A DNA stretch of 64,000 nt from assembly GCA_030657355.1 (NCBI GenBank), contig CP131056.1:2252501-2316500 (forward strand), read 5' to 3'. The translations under genes were made by a program, and so were the position numbers. The notes under the pieces are model-generated. The model saw nothing but the letters and a program-made list of their open reading frames with translations, was not told where the DNA came from and did no database searches. Positions 33,022-40,900 of this stretch are shown here, in pieces (the stretch's first letter is position 1; the number at the start of each line of letters is the position of its first letter). This stretch comes from Radicibacter daui (lineage in GTDB: Bacteria > Pseudomonadota > Alphaproteobacteria > Radicibacterales > Radicibacteraceae).

Positions 33022-33663
33022 CTATTTCTCCAGGTTGAAAACGTGCCCGGGGCCGGCGCCGCGTCGGCGTCTGTCCAGCTCCTCCAGCACCAGGACCAGA
33101 TTGCCGGCGTCACCCAGCGCGGTGTGCTGGTCCCCGTCCGGCTTTATACCAATCAGAGACGGCAGTGCCGAGCTCTGGGCTTGTTTTGGATCCGCTCCGG
33201 TAGCGGCGCACAGGTCGGCGCGAATATCCCGGAAGCGGAGAGAAAACGGCATATCGGCAGCGAAAAGGCCATTAAGTTCCATGTTCTCCGCCAGCACGGC
33301 GTTGTCCCAGCCGAACGACCACAGTTCCGCCTTCTCTCCGGCGAAATCCGCTAGTTGCCTGTAGGCCGTGGCAAAATCCAGCCCGCTTGTATCCACGTCC
33401 TCCTGGCGAATGCCGGTTAACGCCTTGAAGTAGTCGGAGAGCAGCGGATGAATGCGAGGACGGACATAGCAGTGGAAGATCCCATCAGCGTGGCGAGAAA
33501 GCCCATCGACTCCCACATGCAGGCGCACGGCACCAATTTCCACCACCTCCCGATGTTCATCGGGCCCGGACCATCCCCGGGCGTGAGACCCTTCCCAGGA
33601 AGTGTATTCGAGATCGTAGACGACGATCTGGGAGCCGGGTGCGGGAAACTTGAAGGGAGTCAT
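33022..33663 (-). CDS. DEDDh-family 3'-5' exonuclease
   Basis: A 213-residue nuclease of the RNase T/ERI-1 group with all acidic residues: YDLEYTSWEGS (D, E, about 17-19), WDNAVL (D, about 118) and HTALGDAGN (H and D, about 180-185). It should remove nucleotides from the 3' end of RNA or DNA. Finding it in the middle of a polysaccharide operon, immediately before the aldolase gene (tagaaATG), is unusual. The start at 33663 has AGG five bases upstream; an ATG at 33687 is also possible. The 150 bases before it hold no recognisable gene. Confidence 0.8.
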   Translation of the reverse strand: MTPFKFPAPGSQIVVYDLEYTSWEGSHARGWSGPDEHREVVEIGAVRLHVGVDGLSRHADGIFHCYVRPRIHPLLSDYFKALTGIRQEDVDTSGLDFATAYRQLADFAGEKAELWSFGWDNAVLAENMELNGLFAADMPFSLRFRDIRADLCAATGADPKQAQSSALPSLIGIKPDGDQHTALGDAGNLVLVLEELDRRRRGAGPGHVFNLEK

Positions 33664-33838
33664 GAACGCCTGGGCTTTCTGGGTCATCCGATATTAGTGT
33701 CCAGCGCTCCGGGGCGTTTTCCGGCCCCCCGAGCAAGCACTCCGCAACCTGAGACTTTCTGGCCTTCCGGCCCCGATTGTCTGCTGGGAGCCACCAGCGA
33801 GGTTGCGATGCTCGCAGAACGGGCAAACGCTCTGCGTT

Positions 33839-35326
33839 TTACTGGTCGTCATCCGACCGGTCAACGGCGATCTGCCCGATCTTCGGCGTCGATGCGAGGC
33901 ATCCCAGCGGATCGATCATCGGTCGCTCCCCCCCTGCTCCCATGGCGGCGAAACCATCAAGTAAGATCCGGCGCGATGCCTGCTCATCGGCATTCGAAAC
34001 GCTGATAGTGGTCCCGGGCCAATCGTCGAACCAGCCCGCGGGGTCCTGGTTGGGGATGTCCGGATGGTCAAGATAGGCCAGCCGGCGCTGGTCGGTGCGC
34101 AACTGGAAAACCATCGTGGTGTCCGCGTATACACAATAGCCGTAATGCGCCGACAGGTCGGTGGCGCGAGGAAAGCTTTGAGCCAAAGGCATTTCTGTCA
34201 TTGTCGGATGCAGGCGGACCCAGACGCCGATCTTGTCCCTGATCAGCGAAAGTGCGGCCAGGTCCCGGCTGACCTTGGCGTAGTTGATGCTTCCCAGATA
34301 GAGGATGCCACGCCCCTGTTTTGACAGCTTCAGGTCATAGGTCGCACCGCTGAAGCGATGACGCCGCAGCGCTGTGGTCGGCGTGGTGACTCCCAGATCC
34401 GCGAATATTGCTGGCCAATGCGGTCCGATCACGAACAGGAGGTCCGGCGAGAGCCGGCGATGCCGGGGAGCGTTATCTGGAACCCTCATATTCAGGTCAT
34501 TGGGCGAAAAGGTGCAGTTTTGTACCGCCCAGATTTGACGCCCGGCAGCGCGTAGCCGGGCGATCAACAGTTGTTCCCAGTCATGCCGCTCCATCGGTAG
34601 GCACACCACGGCGTCTGGCGCATACTGTGCCAGACGTGCGGCGGCAGCGGCATAGAGCATGCTGCCGGTGGCATGGCCGCTGGCGAAATCAGCAACGAAG
34701 GCTGCATCGATCCGGCTGCCCCGTAGGGCGGGAACGGATCTCAACGCCCGATAGAAAAGAATTTGCCGGCGCAGGGCCTGGGCCAGGTCGACAAATCGGA
34801 AATGCGCTTCTAGCGGTACTGACGCGCCCCGGTCGCCTAGATACCGGCGCCACGATACTTGGGGTAACCGCAATCCGCAGGCCACAATCCGCCGGCCAGT
34901 CAGTTCCGTTTCGCAAAAACCTGCAAAATCCTTCGCGACCAGACCGCCGCCGCTATCCGCCAGGAAGCCCACCAGGATAGCCTCGGCACCGGCCACGGCG
35001 CGATGGTCACGGTTGGCACTGGTGCGGCGTAGCAGTCTGATCAGCAGGCTGCGGGCCATAAATTTTGCGAGTTCCCGCAGGGTTCCCCGACAGATCGCCA
35101 GCCAGCCGGTAGTTCTGTCTGCCGCAGCTTGTATGCGCGCCGTTTTCAGAACCAGCCTTGAGTAAACCGGATCGGCACTTGTGCTCAGTTCGAAGATGGC
35201 GCTCGCGATGCCGGCGCCCTCTTCGGTCAGCGGTGCCAGCGATGCCATATAGGCTTCAACGGCGGCCTTCGCCGTTTCGCCCGGGGCGACGGGTGTCTTC
35301 CCTGTAGACGCTGAGATCAGGGGCAT
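33839..35326 (-). CDS. Putative surface-polysaccharide transferase (GT-B-like)
   Basis: A 495-residue soluble protein. The C-terminal half resembles capsule-type GT-B proteins: VVCLPMERHDWEQLLIARL, QIWAVQNCTFSPNDLN, DLLFVIGPHWPAIF, GILYLGSINY and VWVRLHPTMTEMPL. Order and spacing recall the protein at 28797-30497, so the two may be distant relatives. No membrane segment. Four bases separate it from the lactonase-like gene upstream. The exact donor and acceptor are unknown. Confidence 0.62.
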   Translation of the reverse strand: MPLISASTGKTPVAPGETAKAAVEAYMASLAPLTEEGAGIASAIFELSTSADPVYSRLVLKTARIQAAADRTTGWLAICRGTLRELAKFMARSLLIRLLRRTSANRDHRAVAGAEAILVGFLADSGGGLVAKDFAGFCETELTGRRIVACGLRLPQVSWRRYLGDRGASVPLEAHFRFVDLAQALRRQILFYRALRSVPALRGSRIDAAFVADFASGHATGSMLYAAAAARLAQYAPDAVVCLPMERHDWEQLLIARLRAAGRQIWAVQNCTFSPNDLNMRVPDNAPRHRRLSPDLLFVIGPHWPAIFADLGVTTPTTALRRHRFSGATYDLKLSKQGRGILYLGSINYAKVSRDLAALSLIRDKIGVWVRLHPTMTEMPLAQSFPRATDLSAHYGYCVYADTTMVFQLRTDQRRLAYLDHPDIPNQDPAGWFDDWPGTTISVSNADEQASRRILLDGFAAMGAGGERPMIDPLGCLASTPKIGQIAVDRSDDDQ

Positions 35327-35330
35327 GGGG

Positions 35331-35960
35331 TTAATACCGGTAAACGGTCAGACGCTCACCAGCGCCGTCAATCAGCGCCCGCACCGGCAGGTCAGTCCCG
35401 TCGTCGCTCCGGGCGCGTTCCCATGTAGATACCTTGTCGGCGCCGGCGAACAGCAACGCGATTTGCCGTGCTTGCAGAATCGCCGGAAGCGTCAGGCTGA
35501 TGCGTTCTCCCTTACCGGGCACAGACAGATCGACTACTGGTCCCGGTCCAGCCGTGCGCCAGCTGGTTCCGGGGAACAGCGAGGCGATATGTCCATCCGC
35601 GCCCATACCCAGGATAACCATGTCAAACGGGTGGGGCAAATCGGCGACCAGCCTGGACGCCTGATTGTCCAAGAGACTCAAAAAAGCCATATCGGCTGGC
35701 AAATGCCGCCGGATCATGCCTTCGTTGCTGTCCTGATGATCAACCGGCACACGCCGCTCGTCCGTGGCTAGCACCGTGATACGTGACCAGTTTAGCTCTC
35801 GCCTGGCGAGATGATGCAACATCAATGACGGCGTATTGCCGCCAGGGACGACCAGAACGGCTCCTCCCCCTGTCTCTATTGCACCAGACAAGGTCAGCAC
35901 CACATCATCGGTCAATGCCTTCGAGCAGGCGTCCGCGTCGATAAAAATCCGTTCCTGCAA
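35331..35960 (-). CDS. pgl: 6-phosphogluconolactonase family protein
   Basis: A 209-residue member of the glucosamine-6-phosphate isomerase/6-phosphogluconolactonase family. It has VVPGGNTPSLML (phosphate-binding, about 37-48), ATDERRVPVDHQDSNEGM and ILGMGADGHIASLFPGT (catalytic His, about 120). Pgl enzymes hydrolyse 6-phosphogluconolactone. A copy inside a glycan locus without zwf or edd may act on another sugar-phosphate lactone or ring. Three bases separate it from the HAD phosphatase gene, so they are one transcript. Confidence 0.82.
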   Translation of the reverse strand: MQERIFIDADACSKALTDDVVLTLSGAIETGGGAVLVVPGGNTPSLMLHHLARRELNWSRITVLATDERRVPVDHQDSNEGMIRRHLPADMAFLSLLDNQASRLVADLPHPFDMVILGMGADGHIASLFPGTSWRTAGPGPVVDLSVPGKGERISLTLPAILQARQIALLFAGADKVSTWERARSDDGTDLPVRALIDGAGERLTVYRY

Positions 35961-35963
35961 GTT

Positions 35964-36635
35964 TCAGGCTCCCTCTGGGGAAAGGCTGGCGAGCAGATGA
36001 TACAACGCCGACATATCCTGCACGACCGGTACTCCCTCCGGGAATGGCGAGTCCCGGCCTTCAGAAACGACACCCAGAAAAGGCCAGCCGGCGTCCCGGG
36101 CTGCCCGGAAATCGGTCAACGCGTCGCCGACAAACAGCCGTTGTTCCGGGGCCGCCCCACTATGTAAAGAGGCGATAAGATTGAGGGCATCAGCCTTGGC
36201 AGCGGGCGATCCATAAACAGCCCGGAAATGGTGGCCCAGGCCGCGAGCGGACACGATTCCGGCGAGTTCAGTCTCCGGTGTCGCGGAAACGATGTAGGCG
36301 GGCAATCTCTGCGATATCCAGGCCAGCAATTTACTGGCGCCGGCGATCTCCGGTGCAGCGATAACTGCATCGACTACCGCTTGGGAAAATCGCGTCACCA
36401 GAGCGTCAAGGGCTGCCTCTTCAGCCCTTTCGCCGGCGATTTCGACCAGGAAATGTTGAAACTTGCGGCGCCGGTCAACACCGCCATTGTCCTTGTGATA
36501 GGCAAGGAGCGCCTGGCCCATATGGGCAGGGTAGTTCGCAACTGCCCGTACAAATGCATCTCCCTTGATGTCGACGGAATCGACAAGTACTCCGTCAAAA
36601 TCAAAAGCAATTAATGTTGGTGATGACGTTATCAT
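35964..36635 (-). CDS. HAD-superfamily phosphatase (PGP/beta-PGM-like)
   Basis: A 223-residue HAD hydrolase with motif I FDFDGVLVDS (about 11-20), motif II VSATPE, a motif III lysine near SPAAKADAL and motif IV VGDALTDFRAARDAG. The helical cap follows motif I. It is the first gene of the left-reading sub-operon that starts in the AT-rich divergent region. In this setting it could dephosphorylate an ulosonic-acid phosphate (as KdsC does for Kdo-8-phosphate), although its sequence class differs from KdsC. Confidence 0.85.
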   Translation of the reverse strand: MITSSPTLIAFDFDGVLVDSVDIKGDAFVRAVANYPAHMGQALLAYHKDNGGVDRRRKFQHFLVEIAGERAEEAALDALVTRFSQAVVDAVIAAPEIAGASKLLAWISQRLPAYIVSATPETELAGIVSARGLGHHFRAVYGSPAAKADALNLIASLHSGAAPEQRLFVGDALTDFRAARDAGWPFLGVVSEGRDSPFPEGVPVVQDMSALYHLLASLSPEGA

Positions 36636-37002
36636 GCTAAACTCTTCAAAATTTAAGGCGCTTTATTTATTGTTATTACCCAATTGTATTTTAATTTTGT
36701 TTATTGCTAGCCGGCCTTCATTTCAGTGAGAGGGTGAGGCTGAGGGGGTGCAGTACGGTCTGCTGAATTTCATGACGTCGCCCCTGCTATTTATTGTGCG
36801 TCTTATCGATCTTCTGGCACAGTTTCATCCGTCTGGACAGCCTCCGCCTTATGCTGCCCCGTCTTGCCGATCATCCATGTAGCAAGGTAGTGTCCCCAAC
36901 CTGCCGCGACAGCATCCGGGCGCCGCACTCCGTCACGCCAGAACAAAAACCGGCAAGGCGTCTTCATAGTCACTGGTTTTGACCCAAAGGATCATAGTCC
37001 TC
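36636..37002. other. Divergent, AT-rich intergenic region inside the polysaccharide locus
   Basis: 367 bases between divergently transcribed genes. The left third (about 36640-36715) is very AT-rich and should hold the promoter of the HAD-to-asnB operon. The right part is GC-normal and leads into the KdsB-like gene with AAAGGATC as ribosome binding site. No ops/JUMPstart element, no convincing hairpin terminator and no protein-like short frame were found. Confidence 0.6.
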
Positions 37003-37818
37003 ATGCGCACTATCGCCATTATTCCCGCCCGCATGGGATCCGGGCGTTTTCCCGGCAAGCCCCTGCACTCGATCGAAGGTGTATCGATGATCGGGCATTG
37101 TTACCTGCGGACCCGCCTCAGCCAGACACCGACCCGGGTTGTTGTGGCTACGCCCAACGAGGAAGTGGCGCAGGACATACGGGCGCTTGGCGGCGATGTA
37201 ATCCTCACTCCCGAATTTGATATGTGTAATGACCGTATTGCCTGGGCCTATAACGAGATCGCCAAGGTCGATGGTCCTTATGATCTGGTTATCAACGTTC
37301 AGGGTGATCAGCCGCTGATCTATCCCGAGATGCTGGATGCGCTAATTGACGCGGCCCGGACTGATCCGGCATTCCCGAGCTTCACCATGGTCGAGCCCTG
37401 TACGACACTGGATGATTTTCACGATCTCAATCGCGTAAAGGTCTTGTTCCGCGAAAAGGATGGGGGCCTCATCTATATGTCGCGTGCGCCGATCCCCTCC
37501 CCCAAGAAGCATGGATCGATGCCGGAGAAGACTTACAAGCACGTTGCCATCATCGCCTTCAAGCCGGACTTTCTGCAGAAATTCCTGGATTTCGGCATGA
37601 CCTACAACGAGCATATCGAGGGTATCGATTACAATCGCGTCCTTGAGATGGGAGCGGAGATGAAGGTTATTGCGACCGACATCGTGACCGATACCGTTGA
37701 TACTCCGGAAGATCTCGAACGCGTGCGCGTCACCATGCGCACCGACCGGCTCTGGTTGTCGGGGGCCTATGGTCCGCGCGCGGGCGGCGCTTCCGGGGCC
37801 GGGGAGACGGCACCGTGA
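37003..37818 (+). CDS. KdsB-like CMP-sugar-acid cytidylyltransferase
   Basis: A 271-residue cytidylyltransferase of the KdsB/NeuA fold. The CTP-binding start AIIPARMGSGRFPGKPL is clear, followed by NDRIAWAY, the metal-site strand INVQGDQPLI, SRAPIPSP and the closing VDTPEDLERVR. Two differences from true CMP-Kdo synthetase: GDEP is GDQP here, and the usual EQLEQLR..E substrate helix is EHIEGIDYNRVLEMG. A 2-keto sugar acid other than Kdo is therefore likely. It and the next gene read against the rest of the locus and overlap by four bases. Confidence 0.82.
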   Translation: MRTIAIIPARMGSGRFPGKPLHSIEGVSMIGHCYLRTRLSQTPTRVVVATPNEEVAQDIRALGGDVILTPEFDMCNDRIAWAYNEIAKVDGPYDLVINVQGDQPLIYPEMLDALIDAARTDPAFPSFTMVEPCTTLDDFHDLNRVKVLFREKDGGLIYMSRAPIPSPKKHGSMPEKTYKHVAIIAFKPDFLQKFLDFGMTYNEHIEGIDYNRVLEMGAEMKVIATDIVTDTVDTPEDLERVRVTMRTDRLWLSGAYGPRAGGASGAGETAP

Positions 37819-38765
37819 GGATTTTGATCTCGGTTCATCCCTTTGCTGCTACCGGGATAGAGCCTCTGGAAAAGCTCCGGGAGTCTGGCCACGAACTGCG
37901 GTTCAATCCTCATGGCCGCAAGATGACCGAAGCAGAGATACTGGCCATGGCGCCGTGGGCGGACGCAATCGTTGCCGGCACCGAACCGATTACCGAGCAG
38001 GTTATTGAAGCTTGCCCCAATCTCAGGGTGATCTCCCGCGTTGGTTCCGGTTTTGATTCCGTCGACCGGGCGGCCTGCCACAGGCGCGGCATTAAGGTAT
38101 GCTATGCTCCCAATGCCCCGGTGCCCAGTGTAGTCGAGTTGACGCTTGGGCTAGCGCTCGACTGTCTGCGCCGGTTTGGTGAAAGCGATCTGCGCATGCG
38201 GCGGGGCGAATGGTACCGGCCCATGGGCAGATTGCTACGCGGGCGCGTGGTCGGTGTTGCCGGCGTCGGTCGTATAGGCTCGCGGGTGGCCCAGACGATG
38301 CAGGCGCTTGGGTGCGAGGTCCGCGGGCACGATATCGCACCGAACCCCGACCTGAATATTCCGTACGTGTCGCGCGAAGTGTTGCTGGCGGAAAGCGACA
38401 TCGTCACTCTTCATCTGCCGCTAAGCGCCAGGACCCGGCATTGGATAGACGCAGCAGCGCTGCGGTCGATGAAGCCTGGTGCAATTCTGATCAACGCGGC
38501 CCGCGGCGGTATCGTTGATGAGGCGGCACTGGAAGTGGCGCTGCGTGAGCGCCACCTGTCCTGCGCTGCCGTGGATGTATTTGAGCGGGAGCCTTATGAT
38601 GGGCCGTTGCGCCAGGTCGGCAATGTCATCCTGACCGGCCACATTGGTGCTGCAGCAGCGGAGAGCCGCATACTCATGGAGTATGAAGCGGTAGAAAATG
38701 CCTTGCTGGTGCTGAGTGGCAAGGAACCGCTCAATGAAGTCCCACTGGACCTGCTGGCCGGCTAG
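37815..38765 (+). CDS. D-isomer-specific 2-hydroxyacid dehydrogenase
   Basis: A 316-residue NAD-dependent dehydrogenase of the phosphoglycerate-dehydrogenase family. The NAD-binding motif is GVAGVGRIGSRVAQTM (about 142-157) and the catalytic Arg is in INAARGGIVDE. Glu lies in DVFEREPY and His in LTGHIGAAAAES. It starts GTG within the preceding stop (GTGA), so it is coupled to the KdsB-like enzyme. It may interconvert a 2-keto acid and a 2-hydroxy acid in precursor supply. Its last 35 bases overlap the convergent Wzy-like gene. Confidence 0.88.
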   Translation: MRILISVHPFAATGIEPLEKLRESGHELRFNPHGRKMTEAEILAMAPWADAIVAGTEPITEQVIEACPNLRVISRVGSGFDSVDRAACHRRGIKVCYAPNAPVPSVVELTLGLALDCLRRFGESDLRMRRGEWYRPMGRLLRGRVVGVAGVGRIGSRVAQTMQALGCEVRGHDIAPNPDLNIPYVSREVLLAESDIVTLHLPLSARTRHWIDAAALRSMKPGAILINAARGGIVDEAALEVALRERHLSCAAVDVFEREPYDGPLRQVGNVILTGHIGAAAAESRILMEYEAVENALLVLSGKEPLNEVPLDLLAG

Positions 38766-40044
38766 TTGTGTGCGTCGGGGCCAGTGTAAATGCTGGCCCC
38801 ACCCCTGCCCTGTTTCTGGATGTTTGAGCCGGTCCTTGTGCCCAGGGGTGCATTCGCGTGTACGATACCAGGGCGCTCAGTAGAAAAACCATCCAGTATT
38901 TCAGATGCGGACCATGGAAGACCGTGGCCACTAACAGGGGGAGCATGGCCATTGTCATTATTCCCGATAGTTCGCTTGTCGGCCGTATCAAGCCACGCCA
39001 CGCGATAAAACTGTAAATTGCCGCGACTATCGGAATCGCCATCACGCCGTAGAAAATGGTGTACTGCAAAATTCCGTTTGTCAGGTTTATGCCTGGATAA
39101 AGTGTGGCATCAGCGGTCGTCAGCCCAATGCCAAGCGGATGTGTCTCCAGATGTTCAAGAATAAAGAAAATACTCGATATTTTATCTGCAGCGCTGTGTT
39201 GTCTGAATAATATAGAGTACAGTAAATTACTGTGCAAAATGAACCCAGACGCCATGGCTACTCCGATTCCCAATGGCGCGAGGATCAGCAGCCCGCGAAC
39301 CAGGCGGCCGTAACGGACTACGAAAAGACCGACGAGCAGAACGGATGCCGAAATCGCTGTAAGTCCGATGGTTGTCAACAGGCCGACGCCGATAATCAGA
39401 GCGCCGAAGTGGCGTCTGGTTGCCAGCGCGTAAGCCAGCCCGATTATGAGGATGTGTCCAAAATGGGAGGGTTCGCTGTAATAGAAATTGGTTCGCGGAG
39501 TTGTCCCCTGCGAGGCGCCGAGTAGGCCATACCAGCCAAGGATATAGCGGCCATCGGAATTACCCATCGCAATGTTGATCTCGCCGATATGGCGCAACCC
39601 GATCAGAAAAGCCCCGAATGACAAAATTGCCTGGGCGGCCGCAATCAGCACGACCAGATAAAAAAGCCGGAGATAGCGTTCAATTTCCTGCGGCGTGGTC
39701 ATCGCCTTGGGTAGCGCGTATGCCAGCAGAATGAGGAACATCAGCTTCATCGTGGCGCCGATATCCGGATTTCGCCCCAGGAACAACGGCATCAGGGCCG
39801 CGACAAGGGAGATCACAAGGAATGTCAGCAGTACTGCCGCCTCGATAGCACCAAAACCACGCAAGATGCGGTTGCTGTTCAAGGCTAGCAGCAACAGACC
39901 GGCCGCAATCATGCCCAGCCGGATCGCGGCTCCAGGAAGCGTGAATTCCAGGATCGGCATGTTGGAAAGGCTGATAGCGGCCACACCCCATATGGCCACC
40001 CAGCGTGCCGAGGTGGCCGAGACTGCAGAAACGCTTCCAGTCAT
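38731..40044 (-). CDS. O-antigen polymerase/ligase-like membrane protein (Wzy/WaaL type)
   Basis: A 437-residue integral membrane protein with about ten hydrophobic helices and a larger periplasmic loop around SDGRYILGWYGLLGASQGT and FYYSEPSHFGH (about 150-180). This architecture matches O-antigen polymerases and ligases, whose sequences are poorly conserved. AAGGGAAAG just before the ATG at 40044 fixes the start. With Wzx- and Wzz-like genes in the same locus a Wzy-dependent pathway is implied, this being the probable Wzy. Confidence 0.78.
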   Translation of the reverse strand: MTGSVSAVSATSARWVAIWGVAAISLSNMPILEFTLPGAAIRLGMIAAGLLLLALNSNRILRGFGAIEAAVLLTFLVISLVAALMPLFLGRNPDIGATMKLMFLILLAYALPKAMTTPQEIERYLRLFYLVVLIAAAQAILSFGAFLIGLRHIGEINIAMGNSDGRYILGWYGLLGASQGTTPRTNFYYSEPSHFGHILIIGLAYALATRRHFGALIIGVGLLTTIGLTAISASVLLVGLFVVRYGRLVRGLLILAPLGIGVAMASGFILHSNLLYSILFRQHSAADKISSIFFILEHLETHPLGIGLTTADATLYPGINLTNGILQYTIFYGVMAIPIVAAIYSFIAWRGLIRPTSELSGIMTMAMLPLLVATVFHGPHLKYWMVFLLSALVSYTRMHPWAQGPAQTSRNRAGVGPAFTLAPTHTTSRPAGPVGLH

Positions 40045-40073
40045 AACTTTCCCTTGCGGTCCGGCTATTGGGG

Positions 40074-40802
40074 CTACTGCTTGCGTACGCACCAGGAGGT
40101 TCCGAAGGGCATCGGTTCCGGCTTTTCCGGTTTATCGGCAAAAAACTCGTCTATGGCCTTACGAGCACCCGGCCACTCAACGATGTCTTCGTACTCATCA
40201 AACAGGATGATGCCGCCTGCCAGCGTCCGCGGATAAAGATTTTCGAGGCAGGTCAAATAGCTCTGGTACAGGTCGCAGTCTAGAAAGACAAACGAGAATT
40301 TCAGGTCCTCTGGCAAGCCCGGCATGGTGTCCTCGAAGCGTCCCTTGTGGAACTCGACGCCACCTGACGGCTCGTAACGGTTGGCCAAACGTTTGATATG
40401 GGGAAGCGTATACTGGCTATATCGCCCGACAACACTAACGGCCTTGCGCTCCTCGGGAATTCCTTCCAGGTCCTCGGGCGAGATATAGGGAAAACCTTCG
40501 AAAGTATCAAACGCGTGATACGGGCGGGGATCGCGCTGTTGATTAAGGTAAGACAGGGAGAAAAACATCCCCCGTCCACTGCCGACACCCGCCTCTGCGA
40601 TGGCGCCGCCCAAATTGCGGGTTTGCTCCAGTCCGTAAAGCAAGCGGAATAACCGCGTGTCGTTTCTGAAATAGGGCCGTGGTGTATTTTCGCACAGAAA
40701 ACGGGAGAGCCCTACAAAGCTTATGGTTTTCGTCAGCCTCACCCGTACGGCGAAACCAAAGCCGGAATTCGCACCAATAATTTTTTTAATAAAAGCTTTC
40801 AT
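40074..40802 (-). CDS. TylF/MycF-type O-methyltransferase
   Basis: A 242-residue SAM- and metal-dependent methyltransferase of the TylF/MycF (macrocin O-methyltransferase) family. It has AIAEAGVGSGRGMFFSL (SAM motif I, about 67-83), HAFDTFEGFP, FVFLDCDLYQSYLTCLE and GGIILFDEYED. Family members methylate sugar hydroxyls, so it probably decorates a repeat-unit sugar. It is 29 bases upstream of the Wzy-like gene. The region before it (40803-40900) is AT-rich and otherwise empty. Confidence 0.9.
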   Translation of the reverse strand: MKAFIKKIIGANSGFGFAVRVRLTKTISFVGLSRFLCENTPRPYFRNDTRLFRLLYGLEQTRNLGGAIAEAGVGSGRGMFFSLSYLNQQRDPRPYHAFDTFEGFPYISPEDLEGIPEERKAVSVVGRYSQYTLPHIKRLANRYEPSGGVEFHKGRFEDTMPGLPEDLKFSFVFLDCDLYQSYLTCLENLYPRTLAGGIILFDEYEDIVEWPGARKAIDEFFADKPEKPEPMPFGTSWCVRKQ

Positions 40803-40900
40803 GATTTCTCATCTGGATATCGTTTCAGAATTTGGTAGCTCTACATAAATTTTCAGCCCTTGTGAAGCAAACTTCATGTCTAATTTTCAATTTAAAGAAT

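Noticed and set aside
36794-36982. 62-codon plus-strand frame in the divergent intergenic region
   Set aside because: No ribosome binding site, irregular composition and no resemblance to a protein family.
36636-37002. ops/JUMPstart element for RfaH control of the glycan locus
   Set aside because: No GGCGGTAGC-like sequence was found here or before 49568.
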